Shown here: piece by piece, positions 24,051 through 33,878 of the stretch | How positions within the stretch are numbered: the stretch's first letter is position 1 | Layout of the letters: every line of letters begins with the position of its first letter | NCBI GenBank assembly: GCA_049325095.1 | Contig: JBMOPO010000017.1 | Location: 1-64,000, forward strand | Reading direction: 5' to 3' | Length of the DNA stretch: 64,000 bases | From: JAGPUQ01 sp049325095 | Lineage (GTDB): Bacteria; Pseudomonadota; Gammaproteobacteria; Pseudomonadales; Porticoccaceae | Translations under genes and position numbers: made by a program | Notes under the pieces: generated by a model | Database searches by the model: none | Told to the model about the DNA's origin: nothing | What the model saw: the letters and a program-made list of their open reading frames with translations, nothing else

Positions 24051-27000
24051 TCAGGGCGCTACATAGTCCGTGCCGATGCTGGTGATCGTTGCCAGATCCC
24101 CGACTCCAGGTGCGGTGGTCGTGGCACCGGCATCGTCGGTAACCGTAACGCTGAACTCGCCGGATACCGCATCGCCGTCGTCGTCGGTGGCGGTGTAGCT
24201 GAAGTTCAGGATGGTGTCGAAGCTCTCGCCCTGCTGGGAATAGGTGAAGCCAGACATCTTGAAATCACCGCTGACCATGGTGAGCACCAGGGTGTCATAG
24301 CCGCCCTCGACATGAATTGGATCCCCGATCAGATTTTGTCCGCTGACCGTGTGCATGACGTTGCCGCTGCCCGTTTCCACTTGTGATCCATCCTTGTAGG
24401 CCACCCAGTCGAAACTGTCGGTACCCGATCCGACATCCACGCCGGTGATGCGCACATCGTTCAGCACCGCCTTTTCGGTGATGGTGGTTCCTGAAAACTC
24501 AGTACCGAATGCCAGGGTGATTTTTTCGTCGTAGTTCGCCTTTTCTTCATCCGCATTGAGAATGGTGTTGTCGATACCGAGCTCCCCAGTATTCGAATTC
24601 ACCTGGTGGCCGGACTCCGGTGTGGCAAGCACACCAATGCTTCCCCCGTTGGCATCGTTGATGACGATGCCGGTGGTAGGCGCCCCGGCGCGGATGCTTC
24701 CGACGGTAAAAGTCTGAGTTTCGGCCTGGAGATCCAACACATCGTGGAGCGTCAGCGCATACTCGCCGTAGGCCGCACCGGACAGCGTCGGCGCCAGGCT
24801 GAATACCAGATGATCGCTTAAATCGTAGACTCCCGGAGTGCTACCGTTGTCGATGAAGCCAAGCACTTCCTGAAGGCCATCACTATCGGTGTCGACGGAT
24901 GCCACGGAGACCGTATCACCGTTGGACGTCAACGCTATCGAAGAACCATTCGAGGTGGCTCCTCCGAAAGTCAGGGCGACATCCCCGAACCCGTCGGCAC
25001 CCAGGCCGTAATCGATCAGTCCAATCAGACTTTCGCCGGCGGTATTTTCAATGGTGCCGTTGAAGTCCGTGGCATGGGGGCGGTCATCGACGATATCGAT
25101 CCGCAGGGTGCCCGACACCTGATCGTTGTCCGCATCGGTCACCACCACACTGAAGTCGTCGTGGGCCCCGTTCCCCAGGGTGTTGTCGGTCAGCGTATAG
25201 CGGTAGCCGATGCTGGTCAGCCCAATGCTGGTGATGGTCAGGGTGCCGTGGGCGCCGGCAAAGGTATCACCCACTGCATTCACGGCAACGCCACCGATGC
25301 TCACCACCGCCGGGGTATCGCCCGGTGTGAAGTTGATGGTGCCCTCGACTTTCTCCGCCTGGCTGCTGTCGTTGGTCGGAATGTCATCGTCCATCTCGGC
25401 GGTACCCGCGGGCTCGCTTCCGCGCGGTCCCAGGCCGGCTTCCGAAACGACGGCTTGTTCGCTGCCCGGAGTGGGTAGCAGCAGGGTTGGTTCGTCATTG
25501 CCCAGGCTGATGGTCAGGGTCGCGGTGTCGCTGTCCCCGTCCCCATCGGTCAGGGTGTAGGTGAACACGTCGCTCACCCCGCCCGGCGTCCCGGCATTGC
25601 GCAGGTAGCTGTAACTGCCGTCCTGGTTCAGGGTCAGGGTGCCGTACTGGCCCACCACACTGAAGTTACCGGACCCGTCCGCCACGAAGTCGCTGTTGGC
25701 CGGCACGTTGTTGCTGGCCACACCACTGACCTGCGCCCCGTCCGCACCCCGGGTGTCGGCCCCGCCATCCCCCTCGGCATCACTGATCACATTGCCCAGC
25801 GCCGGACCCACACTGCCCGCCGCTATGCTGTCGGTGTCGTCCACCGCCGTCGGTACGTCATCGACGATCCGCACCGACAGGATGTCGCTGTCGCTCTGAC
25901 CATCCAGATCGGTCAGCACCACCGCAAAGTCTTCGAACAGGGCATTCTCCCCGGCCGCCGTCGCATGGGTCTCGTTGTCGGCCAGCGTGTACTCGTAGCT
26001 CACCTCGCCAGTGGCAGCGTTGTAGCCGGTGAAGGCCAGGGTGTTGCCCAGCCCCGTGGTGAAGCTGGTCGCCGTGAATACCCCATCGGTAATGACGGCA
26101 TGACCGCCCACCGTGAGATCGTCAACCCCGTCCGGCGCACTGATGGTGAAGGTGCCCACCTGCGTCAGGGACTCCTTGCTGGTGTCCGAGCCATCCGCCA
26201 GGTCGTCTTCATCGACCGTGACGTCGCCCCCACCCGCCTGGGAGGTCAAACCCGTAATCACCGGCGGCTCGTTGCCAATGCTGATGGTCAGGGTCGCGGT
26301 GTCGCTGTCCCCGTCCCCATCGGTCAGGGTGTAGGTGAACACGTCGCTCACCCCGCCCGGCGTCCCGGCATTGCGCAGGTAGCTGTAACTGCCGTCCTGG
26401 TTCAGGNNNNNNNNNNNNNNNNNNNNNNNNNNNNNNNNNNNNNNNNNNNNNNNNNNNNNNNNNNNNNNNNNNNNNNNNNNNNNNNNNNNNNNNNNNNNNN
26501 NNNNNNGTCGGCCCCGCCATCCCCCTCGGCATCACTGATCACATTGCCCAGCGCCGGACCCACACTGCCCGCCGCTATGCTGTCGGTGTCGTCCACCGCC
26601 GTCGGTACGTCATCGACGATCCGCACCGACAGGGTGTCGCTGTCGGTATCGCCGTCACTGTCGGTGAGCACCACCGGCATTTGGTCGAACAGGTCGTTGG
26701 TGCCATCACCCAGTGGGTGACCTTCGTTGTCGCCCAGGGTGTATTCGTAACTCACCACGCCGGTGGCCGGGTTATATCCAGTGACCACCAAGGTGTTGCC
26801 CAAGGGCGTGGTGACCGTGGCACCCGTCAGCCCGCCGGCGTTGAGTACCACCACCCCGCCGATGGTCAGGCTGCCCAGCCCGTCGGGAACACTGATGGTG
26901 AAGGTCCCGGTCTGGGTCAGGGCCGGCGGATTGGGCGCGCTGCCGTCGCTCAGATTGGCCTCGTTGACACTGGCATCACCACCCTCGCCAGCCGGAGTCA

Positions 27001-28351
27001 GGTCGCTGATGTCGACCGGGTTGTCCGGCGGCGGGGGCGGCGGCGGAGGCGGCGCCTCGCCCTGAATCCGTATGGTCAGGGTTGCGGTGTCGGTATCGCC
27101 GTCGGCGTCGGTCAGGGTGTAGGTGAAGACTTCGGTCTGGTTGCTGACCAGGCCGCCGTCGGCGGTGTACACATAGCTGCCGTCGGCGTTCAGCACCAGG
27201 GTGCCGAACTGGCCGTCGATGACGGCGCCCACGCCGGAGCCGTCGGTGATGGGCGCATCCAGGTGCTCGCCGGCGATCACCCCGGTGATGGGGGAGGCGG
27301 TGCGGTCGGCGCCGGGCACGTCGGCCTCCACCCGGTCGAGGGGATCGTCGTCGGTGCCGGTGAAGACGTTGCCGCCGGTGCTGCCGCCCGTGCCGACTTC
27401 ATCGATGTCGGAGATGGCATTGGGCAGGTCGTCGACGATGCGCACCGCGAGCTGCTGTTCGGTGGTATCGCCGTCGCTGTCGGTGAGCACCACGGGCAGG
27501 TTGTCGAACAGGTCGTTGGCGCCCTGCCCTGGCGGATGCGATTCGTTGTCGCCCAGGGTGTATTCGTAAGTGACCTCGCCGGTGACCGGATCGTAGCCGG
27601 TGACCAAGAGTGTGTTGCCCAGTGGCGTGGTGACCGGATTGCCGGTCAGGCCGTTGGCGTCGAGCACCAGCACACCGCCGATGGTCAGGCTGCCGAGCCC
27701 GTCGGGGGCGCTGACAGTGAAGCTGCCGGTCTGGGTCAGGGCCGGCGGATTGGGTGCACTGCCGTCGGTGAGGTGGGCCTCGTTGACGCTGACGTCACCG
27801 CCCTCCGCGGCCGGAGTCAGGCCGCCGATGGCGACGCCGTTGTCCGGGGGTGGGGGCGGCGGCTCCACGACGGCGACGACCGGGCTGGTGTTAGCGGTGG
27901 GATCGGGCAGCGGCGGCGGGGTGTAGTCCGGATCGAATCCGGCCCGGGGGTCGCGGGCGTTGGGGTCGCGCTCGAAGCGCACGCCGGCCGCGATGGAGTC
28001 GCTGGAACCGCCACCTTCACCGGCGGCCGGGGGTTCGAGTTCCTTGCTCAGATCGCGGCCTTCGGCCACGGCCTGTTGCAGCTCGCGAAATTCCGGATTG
28101 TCTTGGTCGGGGACTTGGGGCACCTCGGCGGCGGACTCTGCCCGCTGCGCCTCGGCATCACCCTGGGGGGCATCGCCCTGGGCGGCTTCGGCCTGGGGTC
28201 GCTCCGCGGCCCGGGACTCGGTCTGCGCGGCGCCGCCCGGCGCGGTCTCGGCCCGCGCCGGCTCTGCGGCCAACTGCGCGTTGGTGGCCCGCTGCTCGGA
28301 TTCCCGCTCCGCTGCCTGGATGACTTCGCCCTGCTTGACTTCGTCGTTCAT
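24051..28351 (-). CDS. Large modular type I-secreted adhesin, LapA-like; interrupted by assembly gap
   Basis: A putative biofilm adhesin secreted by the adjacent type I system; no Sec signal. From the ATG at 28351 (GGGAGA upstream), residues 1-100 are Ala/Glu/Gln-rich. Then comes a region typical of LapG substrates: FRELQQAVAEGRDLSKELE, the motif PAAG at 108-111 and a Gly/Ser linker. After that are Pro-rich spacers and at least three modules of about 260 residues, each with a cadherin/VCBS-like core (VFTYTLTDGDGDSDTATLTI; SVRIVDDVP), ending in a distinct C-terminal domain with no RTX nonapeptides visible. 100 N at 26407-26506 break the frame. If the gap equals the 122 bp of the sister repeat, the protein has 1,440 residues. 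Asp/Gly-rich motifs suggest calcium binding. Confidence 0.85.
25507..26632. repeat. Two near-identical copies of a 774-bp adhesin repeat unit
   Basis: The stretch 25507-25632 is repeated at 26281-26406, and 25755-25880 at 26507-26632, with an offset of 774 bp (258 codons) on the left side. I see no mismatches over the compared blocks. The N gap falls inside the second copy. Such identity at DNA level points to recent duplication or gene conversion, and the true copy number may be higher than assembled. Confidence 0.9.
26407..26506. other. Assembly gap of 100 N within the adhesin
   Basis: The run of exactly 100 N is a conventional placeholder. The reading frame requires a gap length of 3n+2; the corresponding part of the sister repeat (25633-25754) is 122 bp, which fits, as would 122 plus any number of 774-bp units. 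Confidence 0.99.
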
Positions 28352-28420
28352 CGACTTTCTCCCACAATATTCACCGAACTCTTCCGGCACTGTCCGCAAG
28401 TCCAGATGCCTTCCCTTGCC

Positions 28421-28445
28421 GGCGCCGGCGGCTGCCGCCGGCGCC
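28421..28445 (-). promoter_or_regulatory. Perfect 11-bp GC hairpin between TolC-type gene and adhesin
   Basis: GGCGCCGGCGG-CTG-CCGCCGGCGCC is a perfect 11-bp stem with a 3-base loop in the 161-bp gap. There is no T run, so it is not a standard terminator. It may pause transcription or protect a processed adhesin mRNA, separating expression of exporter and adhesin. Function is inference. Confidence 0.5.
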
Positions 28446-28512
28446 CATTCTCGTGGGGATGCGGCGCGCGAACCTCAGCCCGCCGCCCCCGGTCTACCGC
28501 ACGCGCAGCACC

Positions 28513-29847
28513 TTAGAGGCTGGCCCCCACGGTCCCCATCAGATCGCCCATGCCGTGAAAGATGCGGTATTCGTTCAGGATCAGATCGTGCTTGGCGTTG
28601 ATCAGATCGCGCTGGGCGTTGACCGATTCGTTCTCGGTGTTGAGCAGGTCGAGCAGGGTCCGCCGCCCGAGATCGAACTGGTCGACATAGGCGGCCTTGG
28701 TGGCTGCCGAACTGTCCACATACTGCATCAGCACCGGGATCTGTGCGGTCAGGGTCTCGTGCGCCACCCAGGCGAGGCGCAGTTCCTCCTCGACTTCGCG
28801 CCGGGCCTCGTTGCGGATTTCCTTGGCCTTTTCCACCAGATGCGCGAACTGCTGGGTGCGCGCCTGGTCGGCGCCGCCGCGAAACAGGTTGTAGCGCATG
28901 CGCAGCATCACGCGCAGGTCGTCGATCTGCTCTTCGGAGCCGTCGATGTTGTCGTTGAGATCCCGCTCGACCTCGACGTCGAAGCGCGGGTAGAAGGAGG
29001 ATTTGGTCTGTTCGTAGGTGTACCCCGTGGCCTCCAGATCGGTCTCGGCGACCTTCAGGATGGGATGATTTTCCGTGGCCCGGTTCACCGCCGCCTCCAC
29101 ACTGGCCGGCAGGTGCTGGTAGTAGGAGCCGGGAAATTCCAGTGCGCCCTCGGGAGGGAAGGTGCCCACCACCTGCTGGTAGTTGATGCGCGCGTTGCGC
29201 AGGTTGGCGCGCACGTTCTGGACATTGGTCCGCGCCAGCGCCAGCCGGCTCGAGATCTGGTCGAAATCCGCTCGGCTGCCGACCCCCGACCGGAAGCGCT
29301 CCTCCATGCGGTCGTACACCGACTGGTGGTAATCCAGCGTCTCCTGGGCGAGCTTGAGGATGGCCTCCTGCCGGAGGACGTCGAGAAACACCCGGGTGAC
29401 CGACAGCGAGATGTCCTCGCCGACCGAAAAGGCGCGGTACTGGGCGCTGCGCTGGCGGGCCTGCTGGTTCTTGTTCTCGTAGGGCGTGAAGAAGCCGTCG
29501 AACACCAACTGGCGGGCGCTCAACTGGAGTTCTCTGCGCTCCAGTTCATTGCGGGTGCGGTCGGGCTTGGCGAAGGTCCGATCCGCCGGATCGCGCTCCT
29601 GGAAGCCGAAGCCCGCGACCAGGTCGAGGGTGGGATAGTAACCGGCCAGCGCCTGGCGAACCTGGCGCTCGCGGGCGTCGGTTTCGCGCAACTCGGCGAG
29701 TACCAGCGGATTGCTCTTCACGGTGTCGGCGATCACCGTGCGGATATCCAGCGCCTGGGCCGGCCCGGCGGTGCCCGCGGCCATCATGGCCGCACCGATC
29801 AGGATTGCGCGCGGGCGCCTGGCGATCGAAAGGGACGTTGTGAGCAT
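28513..29847 (-). CDS. TolC-family outer-membrane channel of the type I system (LapE-like)
   Basis: A 444-residue outer-membrane efflux protein. The signal peptide (about 1-34, ending AQA) is followed by LDIRTVIADTVKSNPLVLAE, two repeats of long coiled-coil helices and beta strands, and conserved GYYPTLDLVAGFG, NVRANLRNARINYQQVVG and FDLGRRTLLDLLNTENE. Two family repeats are visible (about 40-230 and 250-435). I chose the ATG at 29847, preceded by AAGGAGG; longer in-frame starts run into the intergenic region. It lies downstream of the membrane-fusion gene and upstream of the adhesin, so it should complete the exporter. Confidence 0.92.
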   Translation of the reverse strand: MLTTSLSIARRPRAILIGAAMMAAGTAGPAQALDIRTVIADTVKSNPLVLAELRETDARERQVRQALAGYYPTLDLVAGFGFQERDPADRTFAKPDRTRNELERRELQLSARQLVFDGFFTPYENKNQQARQRSAQYRAFSVGEDISLSVTRVFLDVLRQEAILKLAQETLDYHQSVYDRMEERFRSGVGSRADFDQISSRLALARTNVQNVRANLRNARINYQQVVGTFPPEGALEFPGSYYQHLPASVEAAVNRATENHPILKVAETDLEATGYTYEQTKSSFYPRFDVEVERDLNDNIDGSEEQIDDLRVMLRMRYNLFRGGADQARTQQFAHLVEKAKEIRNEARREVEEELRLAWVAHETLTAQIPVLMQYVDSSAATKAAYVDQFDLGRRTLLDLLNTENESVNAQRDLINAKHDLILNEYRIFHGMGDLMGTVGASL

Positions 29848-29952
29848 GGTGGAACATTCCTCCTTGGGATGGTGTTGCAAATCGGACGATCCGCTCGCCG
29901 CTTCCGCCGCCCGGCCGGGAGGGGTAGTCGCACCCGGATCGGGCGGCAGCAA

Positions 29953-29968
29953 TGTGATTTGTATCACA
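29953..29968 (-). promoter_or_regulatory. CRP-type binding site upstream of the TolC-type gene
   Basis: TGTGATTTGTATCACA matches the TGTGA-N6-TCACA consensus of CRP/Vfr/Clp proteins perfectly. It is centred about 113 bases before the start of the channel gene, within the 222-bp gap after the membrane-fusion gene. No convincing -10/-35 pair could be placed at the distances usual for activation, so it could also act as a repressor site. In Xanthomonas the homologue Clp responds to c-di-GMP, which would suit a biofilm locus. Confidence 0.6.
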
Positions 29969-30069
29969 GTGGGCGGTTGACAAAGATACCGCTTATCCGG
30001 CCCATCCACCATTCGCGCGGGCGGGTTGCCGTTCGCTCCCCGAATCCTTCCGTTCGGTGCGTTCCCGGC

Positions 30070-31467
30070 TCAGCGTTCGCGCAGGGCCAGTTGCTTGGTC
30101 TTCAGAATGGGCTTGAGCAGGTAGTCGAGCACCGTCTTCTCGCCGGTGAGGATGTCGACCTCGGTGGTCATGCCGGGGATGATGGGCAACGGGTCCGCGG
30201 CGCTGCCGAGCATGTTGCTGTGGGTCCGCAGGCGGACCTGGTAGTACCACAGCCCCCGCTCCTTGTCCTCGATGGTGTCGGGGCTGATCTGGATCACGCG
30301 CGCCTCGAGTCCGCCGTGGATCGAGAAATCGTAGGCGGTGAAGCGCACCATGGCCTCCTGGTCGGGGTGGATGAAGGCGATGTCCTTGGGCAGCACCTTG
30401 GCGTCGATCAACAGCGAATCGTCGATGGGCACGATCTCCACCAGGTCCATGCCGGGCTGGATCACGCCGCCGATGGTGTTGACCAGCAGCCGCTTGACCG
30501 TGCCGCGCACCGGCGATTTGACCTCGGTGCGGGCCACGCGGTCGGCATAGGCTTCGTTGCCTTCGCGCAGCCGGCCCAGTTCGGCGATGGCATCGTTGAG
30601 TTCGCGCCGGGCCTCGGCGGCGAAGGTCTGGGTGAAGGATTCGATGTTCTCGCGCGCCTCATCGTACTCCGCCTGCAGGCGCGGGATGGCCAGGGTCGCC
30701 CGGCCCAGTTCGCCCTTGAGGTCGTTGAGCTGTCGCTCCAGACGCAGCAATTCGACGTGCGACACGGCTCCCTTTTCGACCAGGGGGCGCGTCACTTGCA
30801 GCTCCTGCAACAGCAGGCCGTGGCTCTCGGCGAGGCTGCTCCGGCTGAGGCGCACCGCGGACAGTTCCTGGCGCTTCTGCTCGACGCGCTGGCGGAGCAC
30901 CTCCAGCTTGCTCTGGTACTCGCGATGGCGCGACTCGTACAGATCGCGCTCGACCTGGATCAGGCCGGGATCGGGCGGGGAGTCGAGCCGGGCCAGCTCC
31001 GCGTCGAAGCCGGTGCCGCGCGATTCGGCGCGCAGGCGCACGATCTGGGCCTCCAGTTGGGCCCCCTGGAGCGAGCGCTCGCGGTAGGAAGAGGACACCA
31101 GGGTGTCGTCGATCAGCAGCAGGGGCTGGTCTTTCTCGACGATGTCGCCTTCCGCCACGTACAGTTTGGCGAGAATCCCCCCTTCGAGGTTCTGCACGAT
31201 CTGCACTTCGCTGGACGGCACCACCCGGCCCTCGCCGCGCGTGAATTCGTCGATCTCCGCGAAATAGGCCCAGGTCAGCAGCGCGAACACCAGGCCGCAA
31301 ATGCTCCACAGCAGGAGGCGATGCAGCCCCGGCGCCTGCAGCAGCACCGCCTCCGAGGCGTAGGACATGTACTTGAGGTCGGTGGCCGGGTTGGCGTGCA
31401 GCGTGCGCCGCAACCGGCGGAGCCGGCCCTCGGGTCGGACATCGGTGGTCATGGAGTCGGGATTCAT
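30070..31467 (-). CDS. lapC: HlyD-family membrane-fusion protein of the type I system (LapC-like)
   Basis: A 465-residue periplasmic adaptor. A cytoplasmic N-terminus of about 45 residues is followed by one membrane segment (about 48-70), a lipoyl/barrel-sandwich half (QIVQNLEGGILAKLYVAEGDIVEKDQPLL), long coiled-coil helices (about 130-310), the second lipoyl half (SPVRGTVKRLLVNTIGGVIQPG) and a beta-barrel domain. The C-terminal PGMTTEVDILTGEKTVLDYLLKPI motif is characteristic of type I secretion adaptors. It links the ABC exporter encoded 12 bases upstream to the TolC-type channel. Confidence 0.93.
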   Translation of the reverse strand: MNPDSMTTDVRPEGRLRRLRRTLHANPATDLKYMSYASEAVLLQAPGLHRLLLWSICGLVFALLTWAYFAEIDEFTRGEGRVVPSSEVQIVQNLEGGILAKLYVAEGDIVEKDQPLLLIDDTLVSSSYRERSLQGAQLEAQIVRLRAESRGTGFDAELARLDSPPDPGLIQVERDLYESRHREYQSKLEVLRQRVEQKRQELSAVRLSRSSLAESHGLLLQELQVTRPLVEKGAVSHVELLRLERQLNDLKGELGRATLAIPRLQAEYDEARENIESFTQTFAAEARRELNDAIAELGRLREGNEAYADRVARTEVKSPVRGTVKRLLVNTIGGVIQPGMDLVEIVPIDDSLLIDAKVLPKDIAFIHPDQEAMVRFTAYDFSIHGGLEARVIQISPDTIEDKERGLWYYQVRLRTHSNMLGSAADPLPIIPGMTTEVDILTGEKTVLDYLLKPILKTKQLALRER

Positions 31468-31479
31468 GGCTCGCTCACC

Positions 31480-33657
31480 TCAACCCGCGCCGCGGATCCG
31501 GCCCGCGCGGAGCGCTTCGAGAATCTGGCGCTTGGGGCCGTCGGCGACCAGCCGGCCGCGATCCATCACCAGGATCCGATCCACCAGGTCGAGCATGCCG
31601 AGCTTGTGGGTGATCAGGATCAGGGTCTTGTCGCGGGCGAACTCGGCCAGCGCCTGCTTGATCCGCGCTTCCGTACCGTTGTCCATCGCCGAGGTGGGCT
31701 CGTCGAGCAGCAGGATGGGCGGATCGCGCAGGAACATGCGGGCCAGCGCCAGCGCCTGGCGCTGGCCGCCGGACAGGGTCTCCCCGCGTTCGCCGATGGT
31801 CATCGACAGGCCTTCGGGGTGGGCATTGATGTGATCGAGGATGCCGGCGCGCTCCGCCGCGGTGACGATCTCCGGATCGCCGACCCCGGTCAGGCCGAAG
31901 GCGATGTTGTCCCGCACCGACCCGTAGAACAGCATGACGTCCTGGGAGACATAGCCGATCGCCCGGCGCAGGCTGGCCGGGTCGAGCTGCTGGAGGTCGA
32001 AGCCGTCGTAGAGGATCGAGCCCCGCTGGGGTTGATACAGGCCCAGCGCCAGTCGCGCCAGGGTGGACTTCCCGGAACCGACCCGCCCGATGATGCCCAC
32101 CTTCTCGCCCGCGGCGATCCGCATCGACAGCCCGCTGACACAGGCCGCCGGCTGCCTGGGGTAGGCGAACTCGAGGTCGCGGAATTCGAGTGCACCGGTG
32201 AACGGATGCTCCTGCAGAAAGCGCTCGCCCGGCGGCCGCTCCACGGGCAGTTCCATGACTTCGTCGAGCGACCGCAGCGCCGCCTCGGCATGGTCATAGG
32301 CGGTCAGCAGCGCGGCCAGTTGGCTCAGCGGCGCCAGCGCCCGGCCGCTGAGGATCACGCAGGCGATCAGGCCGCCCAGGGTGAGCGCCTGGTCGGTGAT
32401 CAGGTACACGCCCCAGACCACGATGGCGACCATCGCCATCTGCTGCAGGAAATTCACCCCCATCAGCGCCCCGTTGGAGGTCATCCGCGCGCTCAACCCC
32501 CATTGCGAGACGTAGCCGACCGCCTGCTCCCAGCCGCGCTGCACCCGGCCTTCCGCGGTGAGCGCCTTGATGGTCTCGACGCCGGTCATGCTCTCCACCA
32601 GGTGGGCGTTCTTGCGCGCCGCGCCCTGCATGACGTTCATCACCATGGGCCGCAGCCGGCGCTGCGCCAGATGGCCGATGGCCAGCGCCAGGGGAATCAC
32701 CGCCAGGGGCACCATCACCAGCCAGCCGCCGATAAAGGCGATGAAGGCCAGGAACAGGACCACGAAGGGCAGATCGACCAGGGTCAACAAGGTCGAGGAG
32801 GTGATGAAATTGCGCACCCCGTCGAATTCGTGGAGCCGGTTCACGAACGCCCCCACCGATATCGGGCGATGGGGCATGCGGATGCCGAGCATGCGTTCGA
32901 ACAGGGTTGCCGAAAGGATCACGTCGGAGCGCTTGGCCGCCAGTTCGACCAGGTAGCCGCGCAGGATCTTGAGCCCCAGATCGAAGGCGTAGACCAGAGT
33001 GACGCCGACCGCCAGCGCCCACAGCGTCTCCACCGCGCCATTGGGCACCACCCGGTCGTAGACGTTCATCACGAACAGCGGCTGGGCCAGCACGAACAGA
33101 TTGATGAACAGGGAGGCCAGCAGCACGTCCCGGTACAGGTGCCAGGAGGTTTTCAGCACGCCCCAGAACCAGTGCTCTCCCGGGGCCTGGTAGATCATCC
33201 TGGGGGTGCGGGCGTCGAACTCCTGCATCGGCCGCAGGTAGAACAGATGCCCGGCGTAGCCCGCCTCCAGCTCGGTGAGGGGGCGCTGCTCGCGCAGGCC
33301 GGTCGCCGGGGACATCAGCACCCCGAAACCGGCCGCGGGGTCGATGTCGACCAGCACCGCCGCTTCGTGGTCCCCGTAGAGCAGCACCGCGGGCAGCACG
33401 TCGCGCGGAATCGCCGCCAGTTCGCGTTCGACCAGCAGCGCGGCGAGCCCGGCCCGGTTGGCCGCGCGAATGAACAGGTCGGGCGTCAGCCGGCCCTGTT
33501 CGTCGAGCGGCAGCCCCGCGGTCACCGCGGTGGCGGTGGACACCTTGCCCTCGAGGCGCGCCACCAGCAGCAGGCTGTCGAGCAGCGGCGCCCGCTGGGT
33601 ATCGGTGGAGGGAGCGCGCTCGGCCGCCGGCTGGCCGGCGGCCTGTTGCCTGGTCAT
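31480..33657 (-). CDS. lapB: Type I secretion ABC exporter with C39-like domain (LapB-like)
   Basis: A 725-residue exporter. Residues about 25-150 form a C39-peptidase-like domain without the catalytic Cys, so it should bind rather than cut substrate, as in RTX/LapB-type exporters. Six membrane helices (about 170-450) are followed by an ATPase domain with Walker A (GRVGSGKST), Q-loop, signature LSGGQ and Walker B (ILLLDEPTS). I chose the ATG at 33657 (MTRQQAAGQ, GAGGAG upstream) over one 40 codons earlier whose extension is unconserved. It is the first gene of the exporter-adhesin unit. Upstream, 33658-33878 holds one copy of a GGTGAGCTATC motif and no clear promoter. Confidence 0.93.
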   Translation of the reverse strand: MTRQQAAGQPAAERAPSTDTQRAPLLDSLLLVARLEGKVSTATAVTAGLPLDEQGRLTPDLFIRAANRAGLAALLVERELAAIPRDVLPAVLLYGDHEAAVLVDIDPAAGFGVLMSPATGLREQRPLTELEAGYAGHLFYLRPMQEFDARTPRMIYQAPGEHWFWGVLKTSWHLYRDVLLASLFINLFVLAQPLFVMNVYDRVVPNGAVETLWALAVGVTLVYAFDLGLKILRGYLVELAAKRSDVILSATLFERMLGIRMPHRPISVGAFVNRLHEFDGVRNFITSSTLLTLVDLPFVVLFLAFIAFIGGWLVMVPLAVIPLALAIGHLAQRRLRPMVMNVMQGAARKNAHLVESMTGVETIKALTAEGRVQRGWEQAVGYVSQWGLSARMTSNGALMGVNFLQQMAMVAIVVWGVYLITDQALTLGGLIACVILSGRALAPLSQLAALLTAYDHAEAALRSLDEVMELPVERPPGERFLQEHPFTGALEFRDLEFAYPRQPAACVSGLSMRIAAGEKVGIIGRVGSGKSTLARLALGLYQPQRGSILYDGFDLQQLDPASLRRAIGYVSQDVMLFYGSVRDNIAFGLTGVGDPEIVTAAERAGILDHINAHPEGLSMTIGERGETLSGGQRQALALARMFLRDPPILLLDEPTSAMDNGTEARIKQALAEFARDKTLILITHKLGMLDLVDRILVMDRGRLVADGPKRQILEALRAGRIRGAG

Positions 33658-33878
33658 GGGTGCAACCGACTCCTCGAAGGTCCTTGTCCGGAATCTGCAA
33701 TGGGGAGTGGCAGCCCCGGCGGAGCCGGGTGAGCTATCGACCCGGTCCGCCGAATGCTGTCGGGAAAGTATATCCAACGGTCAGTTGGGGAAGATATCGC
33801 ATCGTCCGCATCAAGCGGCGATTCCGGCCGCGCCAACCGACCAGCGGGCGCAGCGCTCCGACCACCGGCCACCGATGG

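Noticed and set aside
24051..24700. RTX toxin-type nonapeptide repeats at the adhesin C-terminus
   Set aside because: No GGxGxDxxx series is present; only scattered Asp/Gly motifs of the cadherin/VCBS type.
27015..27063. GC-rich tract as an origin or regulatory element
   Set aside because: It encodes the poly-proline spacer between adhesin modules in frame.
29977..30010. Plus-strand promoter starting at TTGACA
   Set aside because: No acceptable -10 box 15-19 bases downstream and no plus-strand gene follows.
28453..33732. A 1,759-codon open frame on the plus strand opposite the exporter genes
   Set aside because: It is the antisense shadow of three well-supported genes in GC-rich DNA; its translation is His/Gln/Gly/Arg-rich without family motifs.
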